Assembly (NCBI RefSeq): GCF_004342025.1 | Contig: NZ_SLWN01000001.1 | Location: forward strand, 479,972-543,971 | Reading direction: 5' to 3' | Source of the DNA: Kribbella steppae | Lineage (GTDB): Bacteria; Actinomycetota; Actinomycetes; Propionibacteriales; Kribbellaceae | DNA length: 64,000 nucleotides | Part shown: positions 41,425-50,365 of the stretch, piece after piece | Numbering within the stretch: position 1 is the first letter of the stretch | How the letters are laid out: the number at the start of each line of letters is the position of its first letter | Translations under genes and position numbers: made by a program | The notes under the pieces: model-generated | Seen by the model: only the letters and a program-made list of their open reading frames with translations | What the model was told of the DNA's origin: nothing | Database searches by the model: none

Positions 41425-41990
41425 ATGGCTGCTTCGGGAGCCGCGGGAGCGGCAGCGTGGCAACATCACCGTGCTCCCCTCGGGGGGCGATGCGAGTGCG
41501 CGCATACGCCGGCCAGAACCCGTTACGAAGAAGTCCGTGACGACGCCGTTGCGCACGTTGGTCGATTGCGCGCGGACCCTGTCGCTCGGGCCCGCGCCCG
41601 CCATCGCCGACTCGCCCGCCCGGGCACGATCGGTCAGTCGCGCCGAACTGCTGGCCCCGCTGGTCGGCAGCTGGGCCGTGCGGGTCGCGGCGCCGTACTC
41701 CGGGTCGCCGAGCATCTGGACGGACGCAGCGAGTCGGTTCTTGAATCGATACTGCGAGCGGTGTTGATCGAAGCCGAGCTCGACGGATTCGTTCCGCAGG
41801 TGCGGATCGGCGACGATCGTTTCCACGCCCGGGTCGACCTGGCGGACACCGGCCGGCGGCTCGTCATCGAGGCGGACAGCATGGCCGCCGCTTCGCCGTC
41901 CGCCGGCGGACCCGCGGCGCACGAAGGATTCGTCCCGGCTCGCTCATCGCTGGCTTTCCTCACACGGGCGGTCGGGCGTGGAGCCCGGAC
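41425..41990 (+). pseudogene. Broken endonuclease-domain (AbiEi/DUF559-type) gene
   Basis: Remains of a family common in actinobacteria (a regulator-like N-terminus followed by a Vsr/DUF559 endonuclease-like domain). One frame has VTTPLRTLVDCARTLSLG and VSRAELLAPLVG; a shift near 41705 moves into ESVLESILRAVLIEAELDGF, VRIGDDRFHARVDLADTG and RRLVIEADS, where DUF559 proteins continue with the nuclease core. After that the homology is lost. No good start is visible, and the 5' end may lie inside the left att region. So this is a frameshifted, partly truncated fragment, probably a passenger of the island. Confidence 0.6.
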
Positions 41991-42038
41991 CGTGCGCTTC
42001 GTCGATGGAACGAACCGAGACGGATCCCTGGTCGTGCG

Positions 42039-45000
42039 TCAGTTGGGCTGGGTGCCCGTCACCGTGACCTCGGCCAGGCTGATCACACCGGCGCTGGTGG
42101 CCGGCGACTGCACCTTGACGTAGCGGGCCACGGTGTTGGTCGGCAGACTGGTGACCGCCCCCGGCGTCGCCCCGAGGTTCAGCTTGGTCACCGTGGAGTC
42201 GGCCATCAGCTGGGCGTAGGTCCGGCCCGACATGCTGGCGGTGGAGAGGAACACCACCGCGTTGTTCAGCTTGTCGGCCGAGGCGTCGGTCCGGTTGTGC
42301 ACCGTGACGTTGCCGACCCGGGAATTGGTCAGCAGGTCGACCTGCCACCACGGCAGCGAGCTGGACGCCGTCCGGCTCACCGACCCGGCGGCGAAGACGC
42401 CGTTGGTGTTCCCGTCCACGGCCCGGGCGGCGGTGCCGACGTCGGTCGACGACTGCGTGGCCGGCCGGTTGGTGGACAGGTTCACGGCGCCGGTGGTGCC
42501 GCCGACCTGCACCTCGGCCAGGTTCAGGGTGGTGAAGATGCTCGACAGCTGCACACGCACGTACCGGCCAGTGGCGTTGCCCGCGTTCAGGGTCAGGCTG
42601 TTGGTGGTGGACGAGAACGCCGAGAACGACATCTCCTTCACCGAGTCGTCGGCCTTTAGCGAGGACATCGACCGGCCGTTCATGTCGGTCGAGGAGATGA
42701 ACACCGAGCCGCTGCCCATCCGGTTCGAGTCGGTCCGGCTCCACACCGTGACCGTGGAGACGGCCGCCGCGGAACCGAGGTCGACCTGCCACCACGGCTG
42801 GGTGGAGGTGTTGGTCTGGGTCACCGAGCCGCTCGCGAACACGCCGTTGGTGTTACCGTCCACCGCCCGGGCCGCCACCGCGGTACCGCTGGTGCTCGAC
42901 TGGGTGGCGGTCTTGCCCCGGGCCAGGTTCGGACCGGTGACGGTCACCGTGGTGGTCGACACCGCGCTGTCCACCTTGCCGTCCCGCACGACCAGGCTGA
43001 AGGTCAGCGTGGCCGGTGTGGCCGGGGCGGTGAAGGTCGGCTTCTGCACCGTCCGGCTGGACAGCGTCACCGCCGGCCCACCGGTCTGGGTCCAGGTGTA
43101 GGTCAGCGGGTCGTTGTCGGCGTCGCGGCTGCCGGAGCCGTCCAGCGTCACCGTGGTACCCGTGTTGACCGTCTGCGCCGTACCGGCGTTCGCCACCGGC
43201 ACCTGGTTGACCGGGGTGGTGGTCACCGTGGTGGTCGCCGCCACGCTGTTGGCCCGGCCGTCCCGCACCACCAGGCTGAAGGTCAGCGTGGACGCCGAGG
43301 ACGGGGCGGTGAAGGTCGGCTTCGCCGCCGTCGTACTGGACAGCGTCACCGCCGGTCCACCGGTCTGGGTCCACGCGTAGGTGAGGTCGTCGCCGTCGGC
43401 GTCGGTGCCGGACCCGTTCAGGGTCACGGTCGTACCAGCCACGACCGACTGCGGCGCACCGGCGTTCGCCACCGGGAGGCGGTTGTTCGACTCCGAGAGC
43501 GGCCGCGGGGTGCAGTTGCTCACCGAGAGCGTGAAGGGCTCGACGTCGTTGTCCGTCTCGATCATGGCGCCGTCCTCGGAGCCGCTGAGCGAGATGGTGT
43601 ACGCCTGGCCGGCGTTCACGCGGGTCTCCCGCCACTCGTCCGTACCGCGCTCCCACTCGACGATCAGGACCCGGCCGGTGACCACGCGGACGGTGCACCC
43701 GTCGGCCCAGGCACCCATGTACGGGTAAAGCGGAACGCCCGACTCCGAGTAGACGGTGCGCGCGTTGTCGCCGGAGCGGCCGTTGCCCTGGTAGGCCGTG
43801 CCGACCGGCCAGGTGATCACGCCGCCGTACCAGTCACCGGGGTTCTCGCCGGTGCCGGCGTAGCGCCAGCGGGCGTTGACCCAGGAGACCGGGTCGCAGG
43901 TGGTGGGGTCGGTACAGGCGGGCGACGGCGGCGGGACCGGCGGGCCGGGCACGAAGGCGTACTCGAACGGCGAACCGCTCTGCACGCTGACGATGCTGCT
44001 GCCGCTCAGAGTGGTCGGCACGGTGTAGCTGTGGCCGGCCGACAGGTTGGCCAGCGACGCGTGCGAGTCCCCGACCGGGCCGGAGAACACGGTGGCGCTG
44101 CCCGAGGTGACGGTGATCTTCCAGTTCGCCACCTGCGGGGCCGGCGCGTAGACGTCGTGCGAGGCGGTGTAGCCGTAGCGGGCCCGGCTGGGGTCGGTCT
44201 CGGCCGGCCAGACGGCGGCGTACCCGCTGTCCGACGGACCCCACGGGCACGGGCTGCTGGTGCAGGTCCAGGTCACCGGGGCCGACTCGCCGTCGCCGGC
44301 CGGCGGGGGCGTGACCGGCCCACCCGGGGTGAACGTGTACTCGAACGCGGAGCCGCCCTGCACGCTGACGATGCTGCTGCTGCTCAGGGTGCTCGACACG
44401 GTGTAGCTCTCGCCGGCCGACAGCGCGGCCAGCGACGAGTGCGAGTCCCCGACCGGGCCCGCGTACACGGCGGCGCTGCCGGAGGTGACGGTGATCTTCC
44501 AGCCGGCCACCTTCGCCGCCGGGGCGTACACGTCGTGGGAGACGGTGTAGCCATAGCGGGCCCGGCTGGGCTCGGCCGTCGCGGGCCAGACCGCCGCGTT
44601 GCTGGTGTAGCTCGCGCCCGACGGGCAGGGCGTGCCGGTGCAGTTCCAGGTGGCCAGCACCGAACCGTCGCCGGACGCCGGCGGCGGCGTGCTCGGCTCG
44701 CCCGGAGTGAAGGTGACCCGGAACGCGCCATCGTCCTGCACGCTCACGATGCTGCTGTTGCTGAGCGTGCTGGACACGGTGTAGCTCTCGCCGGCCGACA
44801 GCGTGGTCAGCGACGAGTGCGAGTCGTCGGCCGGGCCCGCGTAAACCGTGGCGCTGCCGGACGTGACGGTGATCTTCCAGCCGGCCACCTTGGACACCGG
44901 AGCGTAGACATCGGCGGAGACGGTATAGCCGTAGCGGGCCCGGACCGGCTGGGCCGCGGCCGGCCAGACGCCCGCGTTGCTGGTGTAGCTCTGGCCCGAC

Positions 45001-45530
45001 GGGCAGGGGCTGCTGGTGCAGTTCCAGGTGGCCAGCACCGAACCGTCACCGGAGGCCGGCGGCGGCGTGTCGATCGGGGTGCCGGGGGTGATCGTGTACT
45101 CGAACGACCCACCGTCCTGCACGCTGACGAGGCTGCTGTTACTCAGCGTGCTGGACACGGTGTAGCTGTCGCCGGCCGACAGCGCAGCCAGCGACGAGTG
45201 CGAGTCGTCGGCCGGGCCCGCGTAAACCGTGGCGCTGCCGGACGTGACGGTGATCTTCCAGCCCGCCACCTTGGACACCGGAGCGTACACGTCGTGGGAG
45301 ACGGTATAGCCGTAGCGGGCCCGGACCGGCTCGGCCGCGGCCGGCCAGACCGCCGTGTTGCTGGTGTCCGACGGGCCCCACGGGCACGGGCTGCTGGTGC
45401 AGGACCACGTCGCCACCACGGAGGACGCAGGATCACCCTCGGCTGCCCGCGCGGGCGAGGCGGTGAGGCCTAGCACCATCACGACCGCAGTAGTGAGAAC
45501 GAGAAAAGCGGTCGCTAAACGTTTCGGCAT
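42039..45530 (-). CDS. Secreted multidomain binding protein (four repeats, two PKD-like, two F5/8C-like domains)
   Basis: About 1163 residues. A signal peptide (MPKRLATAFLVLTTAVV..., cleavage near ARAAEG) precedes four tandem repeats of about 110 residues (each with a CTSSPCP-type cysteine pair, RARYGYTV and AGWKITVTSGSA, then a Pro-rich linker). Next is an unrecognised 120-residue domain with WVNARWRYAGTG and WERGTDEWRETRV. Two PKD/REJ-like beta-sandwich modules (PVANAGAPQSVVAG; TYTWTQTGGPAVTLSS) and two F5/8 type C-like modules (ARGKTATQSS; PATQSSTDVGTA with VDGNTNGVF) complete it. No catalytic domain is seen, so it is a carbohydrate or surface-binding protein. It sits in the tRNA-bounded island. 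Confidence 0.85.
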   Translation of the reverse strand: MPKRLATAFLVLTTAVVMVLGLTASPARAAEGDPASSVVATWSCTSSPCPWGPSDTSNTAVWPAAAEPVRARYGYTVSHDVYAPVSKVAGWKITVTSGSATVYAGPADDSHSSLAALSAGDSYTVSSTLSNSSLVSVQDGGSFEYTITPGTPIDTPPPASGDGSVLATWNCTSSPCPSGQSYTSNAGVWPAAAQPVRARYGYTVSADVYAPVSKVAGWKITVTSGSATVYAGPADDSHSSLTTLSAGESYTVSSTLSNSSIVSVQDDGAFRVTFTPGEPSTPPPASGDGSVLATWNCTGTPCPSGASYTSNAAVWPATAEPSRARYGYTVSHDVYAPAAKVAGWKITVTSGSAAVYAGPVGDSHSSLAALSAGESYTVSSTLSSSSIVSVQGGSAFEYTFTPGGPVTPPPAGDGESAPVTWTCTSSPCPWGPSDSGYAAVWPAETDPSRARYGYTASHDVYAPAPQVANWKITVTSGSATVFSGPVGDSHASLANLSAGHSYTVPTTLSGSSIVSVQSGSPFEYAFVPGPPVPPPSPACTDPTTCDPVSWVNARWRYAGTGENPGDWYGGVITWPVGTAYQGNGRSGDNARTVYSESGVPLYPYMGAWADGCTVRVVTGRVLIVEWERGTDEWRETRVNAGQAYTISLSGSEDGAMIETDNDVEPFTLSVSNCTPRPLSESNNRLPVANAGAPQSVVAGTTVTLNGSGTDADGDDLTYAWTQTGGPAVTLSSTTAAKPTFTAPSSASTLTFSLVVRDGRANSVAATTTVTTTPVNQVPVANAGTAQTVNTGTTVTLDGSGSRDADNDPLTYTWTQTGGPAVTLSSRTVQKPTFTAPATPATLTFSLVVRDGKVDSAVSTTTVTVTGPNLARGKTATQSSTSGTAVAARAVDGNTNGVFASGSVTQTNTSTQPWWQVDLGSAAAVSTVTVWSRTDSNRMGSGSVFISSTDMNGRSMSSLKADDSVKEMSFSAFSSTTNSLTLNAGNATGRYVRVQLSSIFTTLNLAEVQVGGTTGAVNLSTNRPATQSSTDVGTAARAVDGNTNGVFAAGSVSRTASSSLPWWQVDLLTNSRVGNVTVHNRTDASADKLNNAVVFLSTASMSGRTYAQLMADSTVTKLNLGATPGAVTSLPTNTVARYVKVQSPATSAGVISLAEVTVTGTQPN

Positions 45531-45568
45531 GCCGGCCCCCCGGATTGTGACTCTCCCCTTGACGGCAC

Positions 45569-45595
45569 ACCGTAGCCCAAGTCGCTCTCTGTCAA
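45569..45595 (-). promoter_or_regulatory. Promoter of the repeat-protein gene
   Basis: On the minus strand, TTGACA (45595-45590) and TACGGT (45574-45569) are 15 bp apart, about 40 bp upstream of ATG 45530. The upstream 45600-45680 stretch is unusually AT-rich, which would aid opening. The spacer is short, so the assignment is tentative. Confidence 0.45.
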
Positions 45596-45738
45596 CCGAA
45601 AAAGAAGCGAAAAAATGCAACCACGAACTATTTGTTATGGACTTCATCACGCTACGGAAAAACCCCATTACTCATTGATGAGAAATGGGAAGATCGCGGG
45701 ACTGAAGGGCTCGCGGCGGGTGCAGAGCGTAGTGGTCA

Positions 45739-46325
45739 TCAGAGGGGGCGGCCGGCTCGCCAGGTTTGGGTGATGAGGGGTACGCCGGGGCGGTAGGCCA
45801 GGTGGAGATAGGAGGGGGCGTCGAGGACGGCCAGGTCGGCGCGAGCGCCTACGGTCACGCGGTCGATGTCGTCGCGGCGGAGCGGGGCGGCGCCGCCTGC
45901 GGTGGCTGACCAGAGGCTTCGGCCGGGCACATGTGCATTTCGCGGACGGCCAGGGCGATGCAGAGCGGCATCGACGAGGAGTAGCAGGAGCCCGGGTTGC
46001 AGTCGCTGGCCAGCGAGACGGTGGCGCCGGCGCCGAGCAGGCCGCGGGCGTCCGGGTAGGGCGCGCGGGTGGAGAACTCGACCGCGGGCAGCAGACCGGC
46101 CACGACCCCGGATGAGGCGAGGGCGTCGATGTCGGCGTCGGTGAGGTGGGTGCAGTGGTCGGCGGCCGCGGCACCGAGCTCGCAGGCCAACTGGACACCC
46201 GGGCCAGGGCCGAGCTGGTTGGCGTGGACGCGGAGGCCGAGGCCCTTGGCGGCGCGGGCGGTGAGGATCGCCCGGGCCTGGTCCGTGTCGAAGGCGCCGG
46301 TCTCGACGAAGACGAGACTCCCGAA
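45739..46325 (-). pseudogene. hutI: Broken imidazolonepropionase gene (hutI fragment)
   Basis: The C-terminal half of HutI (imidazolonepropionase, histidine degradation). The segment [15 protein letters not shown], then [37 protein letters not shown] are family signatures, including the metal-binding Asp in SDCN. The N-terminal half is missing: homology starts abruptly at 46325. One base appears deleted near 45914-45916 (GAAGCCTCTGG where [12 protein letters not shown] needs an extra C), after which the correct frame continues to [20 protein letters not shown] and a stop at 45739. It therefore cannot make an active enzyme. No other hut gene is near. Confidence 0.85.
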
Positions 46326-46660
46326 GGGGCAGAGGAGCGCCCTAGTTGAACGACCTGGGCCCCTCTGGTTGCGCGTGAAAGGTCCTGTGACTGGGCTGAG
46401 CGACCGACACGAAGGCGATCCCCCGATCCGACTCCGACCAAGGCGCGCCCTTGGTATACACGGAGCAGGCACGGCCGTCATGCGATGCAAACTCGCTCGA
46501 GCGACACCGCTCGACGTTCGCGAGTTACTGCCACACATCCCGCGCGTGACATGACTCGTGACACGAAATCGTGTCAAACAGAGTGGAATCAGTCAGCTAG
46601 AGATGCCGGACTCCGAACGCTGGGAGCCTGAAGTTGGCGCGTGTGGCAGGTGGCGTGGCT
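46326..46660. other. Non-coding right end of the tRNA-bounded island
   Basis: No intact gene. TGACACGA-AA-TCGTGTCA (46559-46576) is a perfect 18-bp palindrome. A 21-bp segment at 46539-46559 (CCCGCGCGTGACATGACTCG plus T) resembles 41390-41410 near the left end at 19 of 21 positions. Fragments readable on the plus strand (VYTEQAR) recall the N-terminus of the broken endonuclease-type gene, weakly. Confidence 0.4.
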
Positions 46661-46703
46661 CTCATAATCCCTGGGTCGCGGGTTCGAGTCCCGCCCGCCC
46701 TAC
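46661..46703. repeat. attR candidate: 43-bp 3' half of tRNA (copy 2)
   Basis: CTCATAATCCCTGGGTCGCG...GCCCTAC repeats 41292-41334 with a single difference. It lacks the tRNA 5' half and the encoded CCA (reads CAA), so it is not a functional tRNA. Confidence 0.75.
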
Positions 46704-46895
46704 AAGAGAACATACAGGTCAGAGCCTTGGTGGAGGCTATGGGTCGAAGGACGGGCGTGGAGCCACTCGTGGCGCCACGCCCGAAATCGCTACCGTGGGC
46801 CATGGGCAACAAGCAGCGCGGCGAGCTGGAGACGCTTCCATCCGGCTCGATCAGGTCGCCGTGACTATCTGCCCGTTGGGGACGCTCTGATTGCG

Positions 46896-47540
46896 TCACG
46901 ACAGGGGCAAGTACGTCCGGCACGCCTCGATGTTGTGGAGATGGATGTCGTCTCTGCGTCGCTGTTCCCAGTTGTCTCTGGTCAGTCGCCACCGGTTCAG
47001 CAGGGCGGGTTCGCCTTGCCGTGTGGCCCAGTCTGAACCATTGGGCTCATAGCCGAGACGTCGCGAGATCGCGTTGGAGCCATGGTTGTCCACGAAGGCG
47101 TCGCTGCCTGCTTCCTTCGCCCCGAGCCCGTCGAACGCGAGGTGCAGGATCGCTGCTCGCATCTCGTGTCCGAGCCCGTGGCCGCGCTGATCGTTGGCGA
47201 GCCACGAGAAGCTCGTGACTGTGCCGAGGGTGGAGAAGTTGACCCCGATGAGGTCCTGCATCCCGACCGGGTGCCCATCGACGACGACCACGAAGTAGAG
47301 ACGCCAGGCGTCGGGCTCGACCTTCCCTCTGCCGCGCCAGATCGCCCGTAGCCACTTGGCCACGCGCACGTCAGGATCTGGCTCGTAGAACGAGATCGGG
47401 TCGTCGTACGGCGCCGGGTCGGCGTGCGTCTTACCATTGCGCACCGCATCCGCGAGCTCGTCCAACAGGTTGTCGGTCGCGCCGCGCAACTCCAGAGTCG
47501 GCGTAGTGACGCGCACATCAAGAAGGGGATAGCTCGTCAT
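46896..47540 (-). CDS. GNAT-family N-acetyltransferase
   Basis: About 214 residues, RimJ/RimL-like GCN5 fold. It has the N-terminal TPTLELRGATDNLLDELADAV segment, a central strand VVVDGHPVGMQDLIG and the acetyl-CoA loop RGHGLGHEMRAAILHLAF (about 118-135), followed by DNHGSNAISRRLGYEPNG with the conserved asparagine. The target (ribosomal protein, small amine or antibiotic) is unknown. The ATG at 47540 starts MTSYPLLD. The gene stands alone directly downstream of the attR site, between the island and a decayed MFS gene, so it may be an acquired gene. Confidence 0.87.
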   Translation of the reverse strand: MTSYPLLDVRVTTPTLELRGATDNLLDELADAVRNGKTHADPAPYDDPISFYEPDPDVRVAKWLRAIWRGRGKVEPDAWRLYFVVVVDGHPVGMQDLIGVNFSTLGTVTSFSWLANDQRGHGLGHEMRAAILHLAFDGLGAKEAGSDAFVDNHGSNAISRRLGYEPNGSDWATRQGEPALLNRWRLTRDNWEQRRRDDIHLHNIEACRTYLPLS

Positions 47541-47851
47541 GGTGCAGTGCTCCTACCTTGCGGGCTTGGTGGTGGCCGACGAGGTCAGCTCGTCCGGCGG
47601 AAGTCAGTGACATCCGGAAGCTTTCGGCACCCGGCCGAGGCATAGGCCGCTACGGCGCCGACGTTGCTGCTCGGTGTGCACACGGTCGCGCTGGACGCCC
47701 CCATCTCTCGCAGGGCGGCGACCGCCGCCAGCGCCGATCTAACTCCACACGCCCGCGACGGCGCACCTGGTTTTCACCGCCATGTTGCCCGACCCAGACG
47801 CGCACCCAACATCCGTCGGACACTCTCTCCAGATGCCGCGCGTCGTACCTA
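47541..47851. other. 311-bp gene-free stretch
   Basis: No coding sequence with recognisable features. It lies upstream of the acetyltransferase gene and downstream of the MFS pseudogene; the promoter of the former should be in its left part. I see no strong repeats. Confidence 0.6.
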
Positions 47852-49018
47852 TCACGGCGATGCCCGTATGCCGGGCTTCGCGTCGTTCGTCTTGTCAGCG
47901 CCGTAGGCAGGGAAGTCGGGCAAGGTGCGAATCGACGTGGCCAGTGGGAGCGTCCGGGTAAAGGCGAACAGGACAGCCAGCGCCCACATGGCGGTTCGGA
48001 TTCCGAAGGCGGTCGCCAACGCTCCGCCGGTCACCGCGCCGAGCGCTCCTGTGCCGAAGACGAGGAACCGGGAGGACGCTGTGACCCGGCCGAGCAGATG
48101 AACGGGCACGTAGTTGCCCCGAAAGGTGGCGGTGATGATGTTCGAGACTGTGGATGCGGTCAGCACCACGAAGGATCCGGCCGCGAACAGAGACAGTCGC
48201 CAACCGGGACCGGCTGCCGGAAGTAGCAGGATGAACGGCGCGATCGCGATATTCGATACCAGGTAGGCGCGCGCGTTGCCGAAGCGCCGCACGATCCGGG
48301 AGGCGAGCACGGCGCCCAGGATGCCGCCGAGGCTGCTCGCACCGATCACCAGTCCCACGGTGCCCGGACTCGCGCCTTCTGTACGCACCAGGTAGACGAT
48401 CCGCAGTGCGGTCAGGCCCAGCATCGCGAAGTTGCCTATCGCCGCCATCGCGGTCATGGCCACCAGGAAGCTCTCGCGCCGGATGAACCCGAAACCCTCT
48501 GCGATCTGACGGAACACGCCCAGATCACCGGCCCGGCTTCGCCGCGGCTCGGGTCCGGCCCGCAGTCCCGCCAAACAGGCCGCCGAGACCAGGAAGGTCA
48601 AGGCGTCGATGAGGATCCCGCAGACCGCGCCGACAGCCTGGGCCAACAGGCCCCCGAGGCCCGGACCGGCAAGCTCGGCCGCCGCCGCGCTGGTCTGCAG
48701 TTTGGAGTTGCCCTCGAGCAGGTCCTCTGGGGCCAGCAGATGGGGCAGAAAAGCGTTGTACGCCAGGTCGAAGATCACCCTGGCGATACCGGCGAGGAGG
48801 GCTGCCGCCAGCAGCATGCCCATGGTGAGGATCCAGCATGACCCGTCGACGCGGCCAACGGTCGACCCACGCCCCGGCCGGAAGCCCGATCACCAGAAAA
48901 GGCACCCAGTTCACCGCTGTCAGTAGCGCGACCATGCTGGCGCTGGCGTGAAGGGTGGACACTGCCACGAGGGGCAGGGCCACGGTCGTGACCGCCGAGC
49001 CGAATCCGCTGATCAGTC
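47852..49018 (-). pseudogene. Decayed MFS transporter gene
   Basis: Two reading frames together make most of an MFS_3 exporter. The 5' part (about 49018-48831) reads LISGFGSAVTTVALPLVAVST and FLVIGLPAGAWVDRWPRRRVML (A-motif), then the frame breaks. The rest (ATG-like at 48823, MGMLLAAALLAGIARVIFDLAYNAFLPHLL to the end) continues helices 4-12. About 35 residues seem deleted at the frameshift. The first helix is also lost: a stop codon precedes LISGFG, where a plus-strand fragment abuts. So it is non-functional unless frameshifting occurs. Confidence 0.75.
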
Positions 49019-49023
49019 CGGTT

Positions 49024-49371
49024 CAGGCGGTGGGGCGGAACTTCGGCCAGTTCAGCCTGCCCGTCGCGCGGGTCACGGTACAAACCAGCGACAGTGCCGA
49101 GATCGACGCGGCGATGCGCAACGGGTTCTGGTTCGCGCCGATCAAAGGCGGTCCGAGGCCGTTCTTCGGCCCGCTCGACGCCGAGGACATCGCGCCCGCA
49201 CACCGGATGGCTGTCTATCCCGGAGTCAGGCTCCGCGGCTACTCCGCGAACGGTCAACTGCTGTACGACTCGGACCGCGATGCCCACACGTACGCTGAGT
49301 GCTTCCCGACCGGAGGTGGGGAGTCGATCTGCGCAAGCACTCCCTGGCAGCGCCCCGACCCCAGCCGCTGA
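49024..49371 (+). pseudogene. 5'-truncated hypothetical ORF at a rearrangement point
   Basis: About 115 residues from VGRNFGQFSLPVARVTVQTSDSAEIDAAMRNG to the stop, with beta-like segments (FWFAPIKGGPRPFFG, RGYSANGQLLYDSDRD) and a C-terminus with two cysteines. Upstream of about 49018 the reading frame covers the reverse of the MFS pseudogene, so the true N-terminus has been lost. I do not recognise the family. The junction marks a recombination or deletion point shared by the two broken genes. Confidence 0.5.
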
Positions 49372-49401
49372 GGCCAGAGCGGAGACGGATCCGTCCCGCC
49401 C

Positions 49402-50226
49402 GTGGGAGAATTCGCCATGGTGGCCGACGGGTGGGTTACGGAGTACGTGCGCGTCGAGGGGAAGTCTGTCCACCTGAAGCGCAGTTTGGGTGGCAGCGGG
49501 GTGCCTCTCGTCCACATTCATGGCTTCGGCATCTCTGGCGCGTACCTGATGCCCACGGCACGAGTCCTTGCCGGCCGATGGCTCAACGTCGTCCCGGACC
49601 TGCCGGGCTACGGCCGCAGCGAGCGGCGCGACCACGTCCTGGACATTCGCGCTCTGGCCGGCGCCTTGCTGGCGATCCTGGACGCTCTGAACATCGACCA
49701 GGCCGTGTTGATCGGGAACTCGATGGGTTGTCCGATCGGGCTCGAGGTGGCGCACGAGGCACCCGAGCGGGTCCGCCGCCTTGTCCTGGTGTCTCCCGCC
49801 GGGGGCATCCAGAACCAGCCGCTGCCCCGCGGGCTCGGCCAGTTGGCGCTGGACGTGATGCGAGAAAGCCCGAGGATGGTCCCGGTCGCGCTGCCGGACT
49901 ACCTGAGGTTCGGGCCGATCAACGGCCTGCGCCTGTTCCACCAGCTGACCCTGTTCCCGTCCCTGGAGCGATTGCTTCACAGCCCCGTCCCGACGTTGGC
50001 CGTCCTGGGCGGCCGTGACCCGCTGATGCCGTCTCCGTCCCGTGTCGACGAGGTGGTTCGGCTGGCTTCCGAGCATCTGGCGGTCGCGCTCGTAGAACGG
50101 GCGGCCCACGCCGTGAACTTCAGTCACCCGGAGGAGCTGGCGAAGGTGGTCGAGGCCTGGCTGGACGGCGCGCTGCTCGCTGGTGGCGCTCAACTCCCTG
50201 CCGGGGTTCGCGTGATCTACTCCTGA
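49402..50226 (+). CDS. Alpha/beta-fold hydrolase
   Basis: About 274 residues, hydrolase fold. The oxyanion region HIHGFGISGAYLMP (38-51), nucleophile elbow IGNSMGCPIGLE (Ser near residue 107), acid in VLGGRDPLMPSP and the catalytic His in RAAHAVNFSHPEELA are present. It probably cleaves an ester or C-C bond of a small lipophilic molecule; the substrate is unknown. The GTG 49402 start may be replaced by ATG 49417 (MVADGW), which has no better ribosome site. It follows the truncated ORF by 30 bp and is the first intact plus-strand gene after the island. Confidence 0.88.
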   Translation: MGEFAMVADGWVTEYVRVEGKSVHLKRSLGGSGVPLVHIHGFGISGAYLMPTARVLAGRWLNVVPDLPGYGRSERRDHVLDIRALAGALLAILDALNIDQAVLIGNSMGCPIGLEVAHEAPERVRRLVLVSPAGGIQNQPLPRGLGQLALDVMRESPRMVPVALPDYLRFGPINGLRLFHQLTLFPSLERLLHSPVPTLAVLGGRDPLMPSPSRVDEVVRLASEHLAVALVERAAHAVNFSHPEELAKVVEAWLDGALLAGGAQLPAGVRVIYS

Positions 50227-50365
50227 GACTGTTCCTGGCACGGGCCGGCGCGACGGCGTACTCCGGGGTTCAGCCCGACGTGGATGGCTGGCTTGTTCGA
50301 GGGGCTGCCTCGACTCGGCGCGTCGGTGACGTCGTCCATGCGCCGATGAGTCGTACGATCGATCG

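Noticed and set aside
44250..45450. Regular repeats that might suggest a CRISPR or satellite
   Set aside because: The period is about 350-380 bp with coding-frame conservation, so these are protein modules, not a CRISPR array.
44031..45473. 480-codon plus-strand frame opposite the four-repeat protein
   Set aside because: Its repeats mirror the minus-strand repeats; Arg/Ala/Gly-rich with no motif or start context.
46661..46703. Functional second CAT tRNA
   Set aside because: The 5' half is missing, so no acceptor or D-arm can form; only the 3' half matches.
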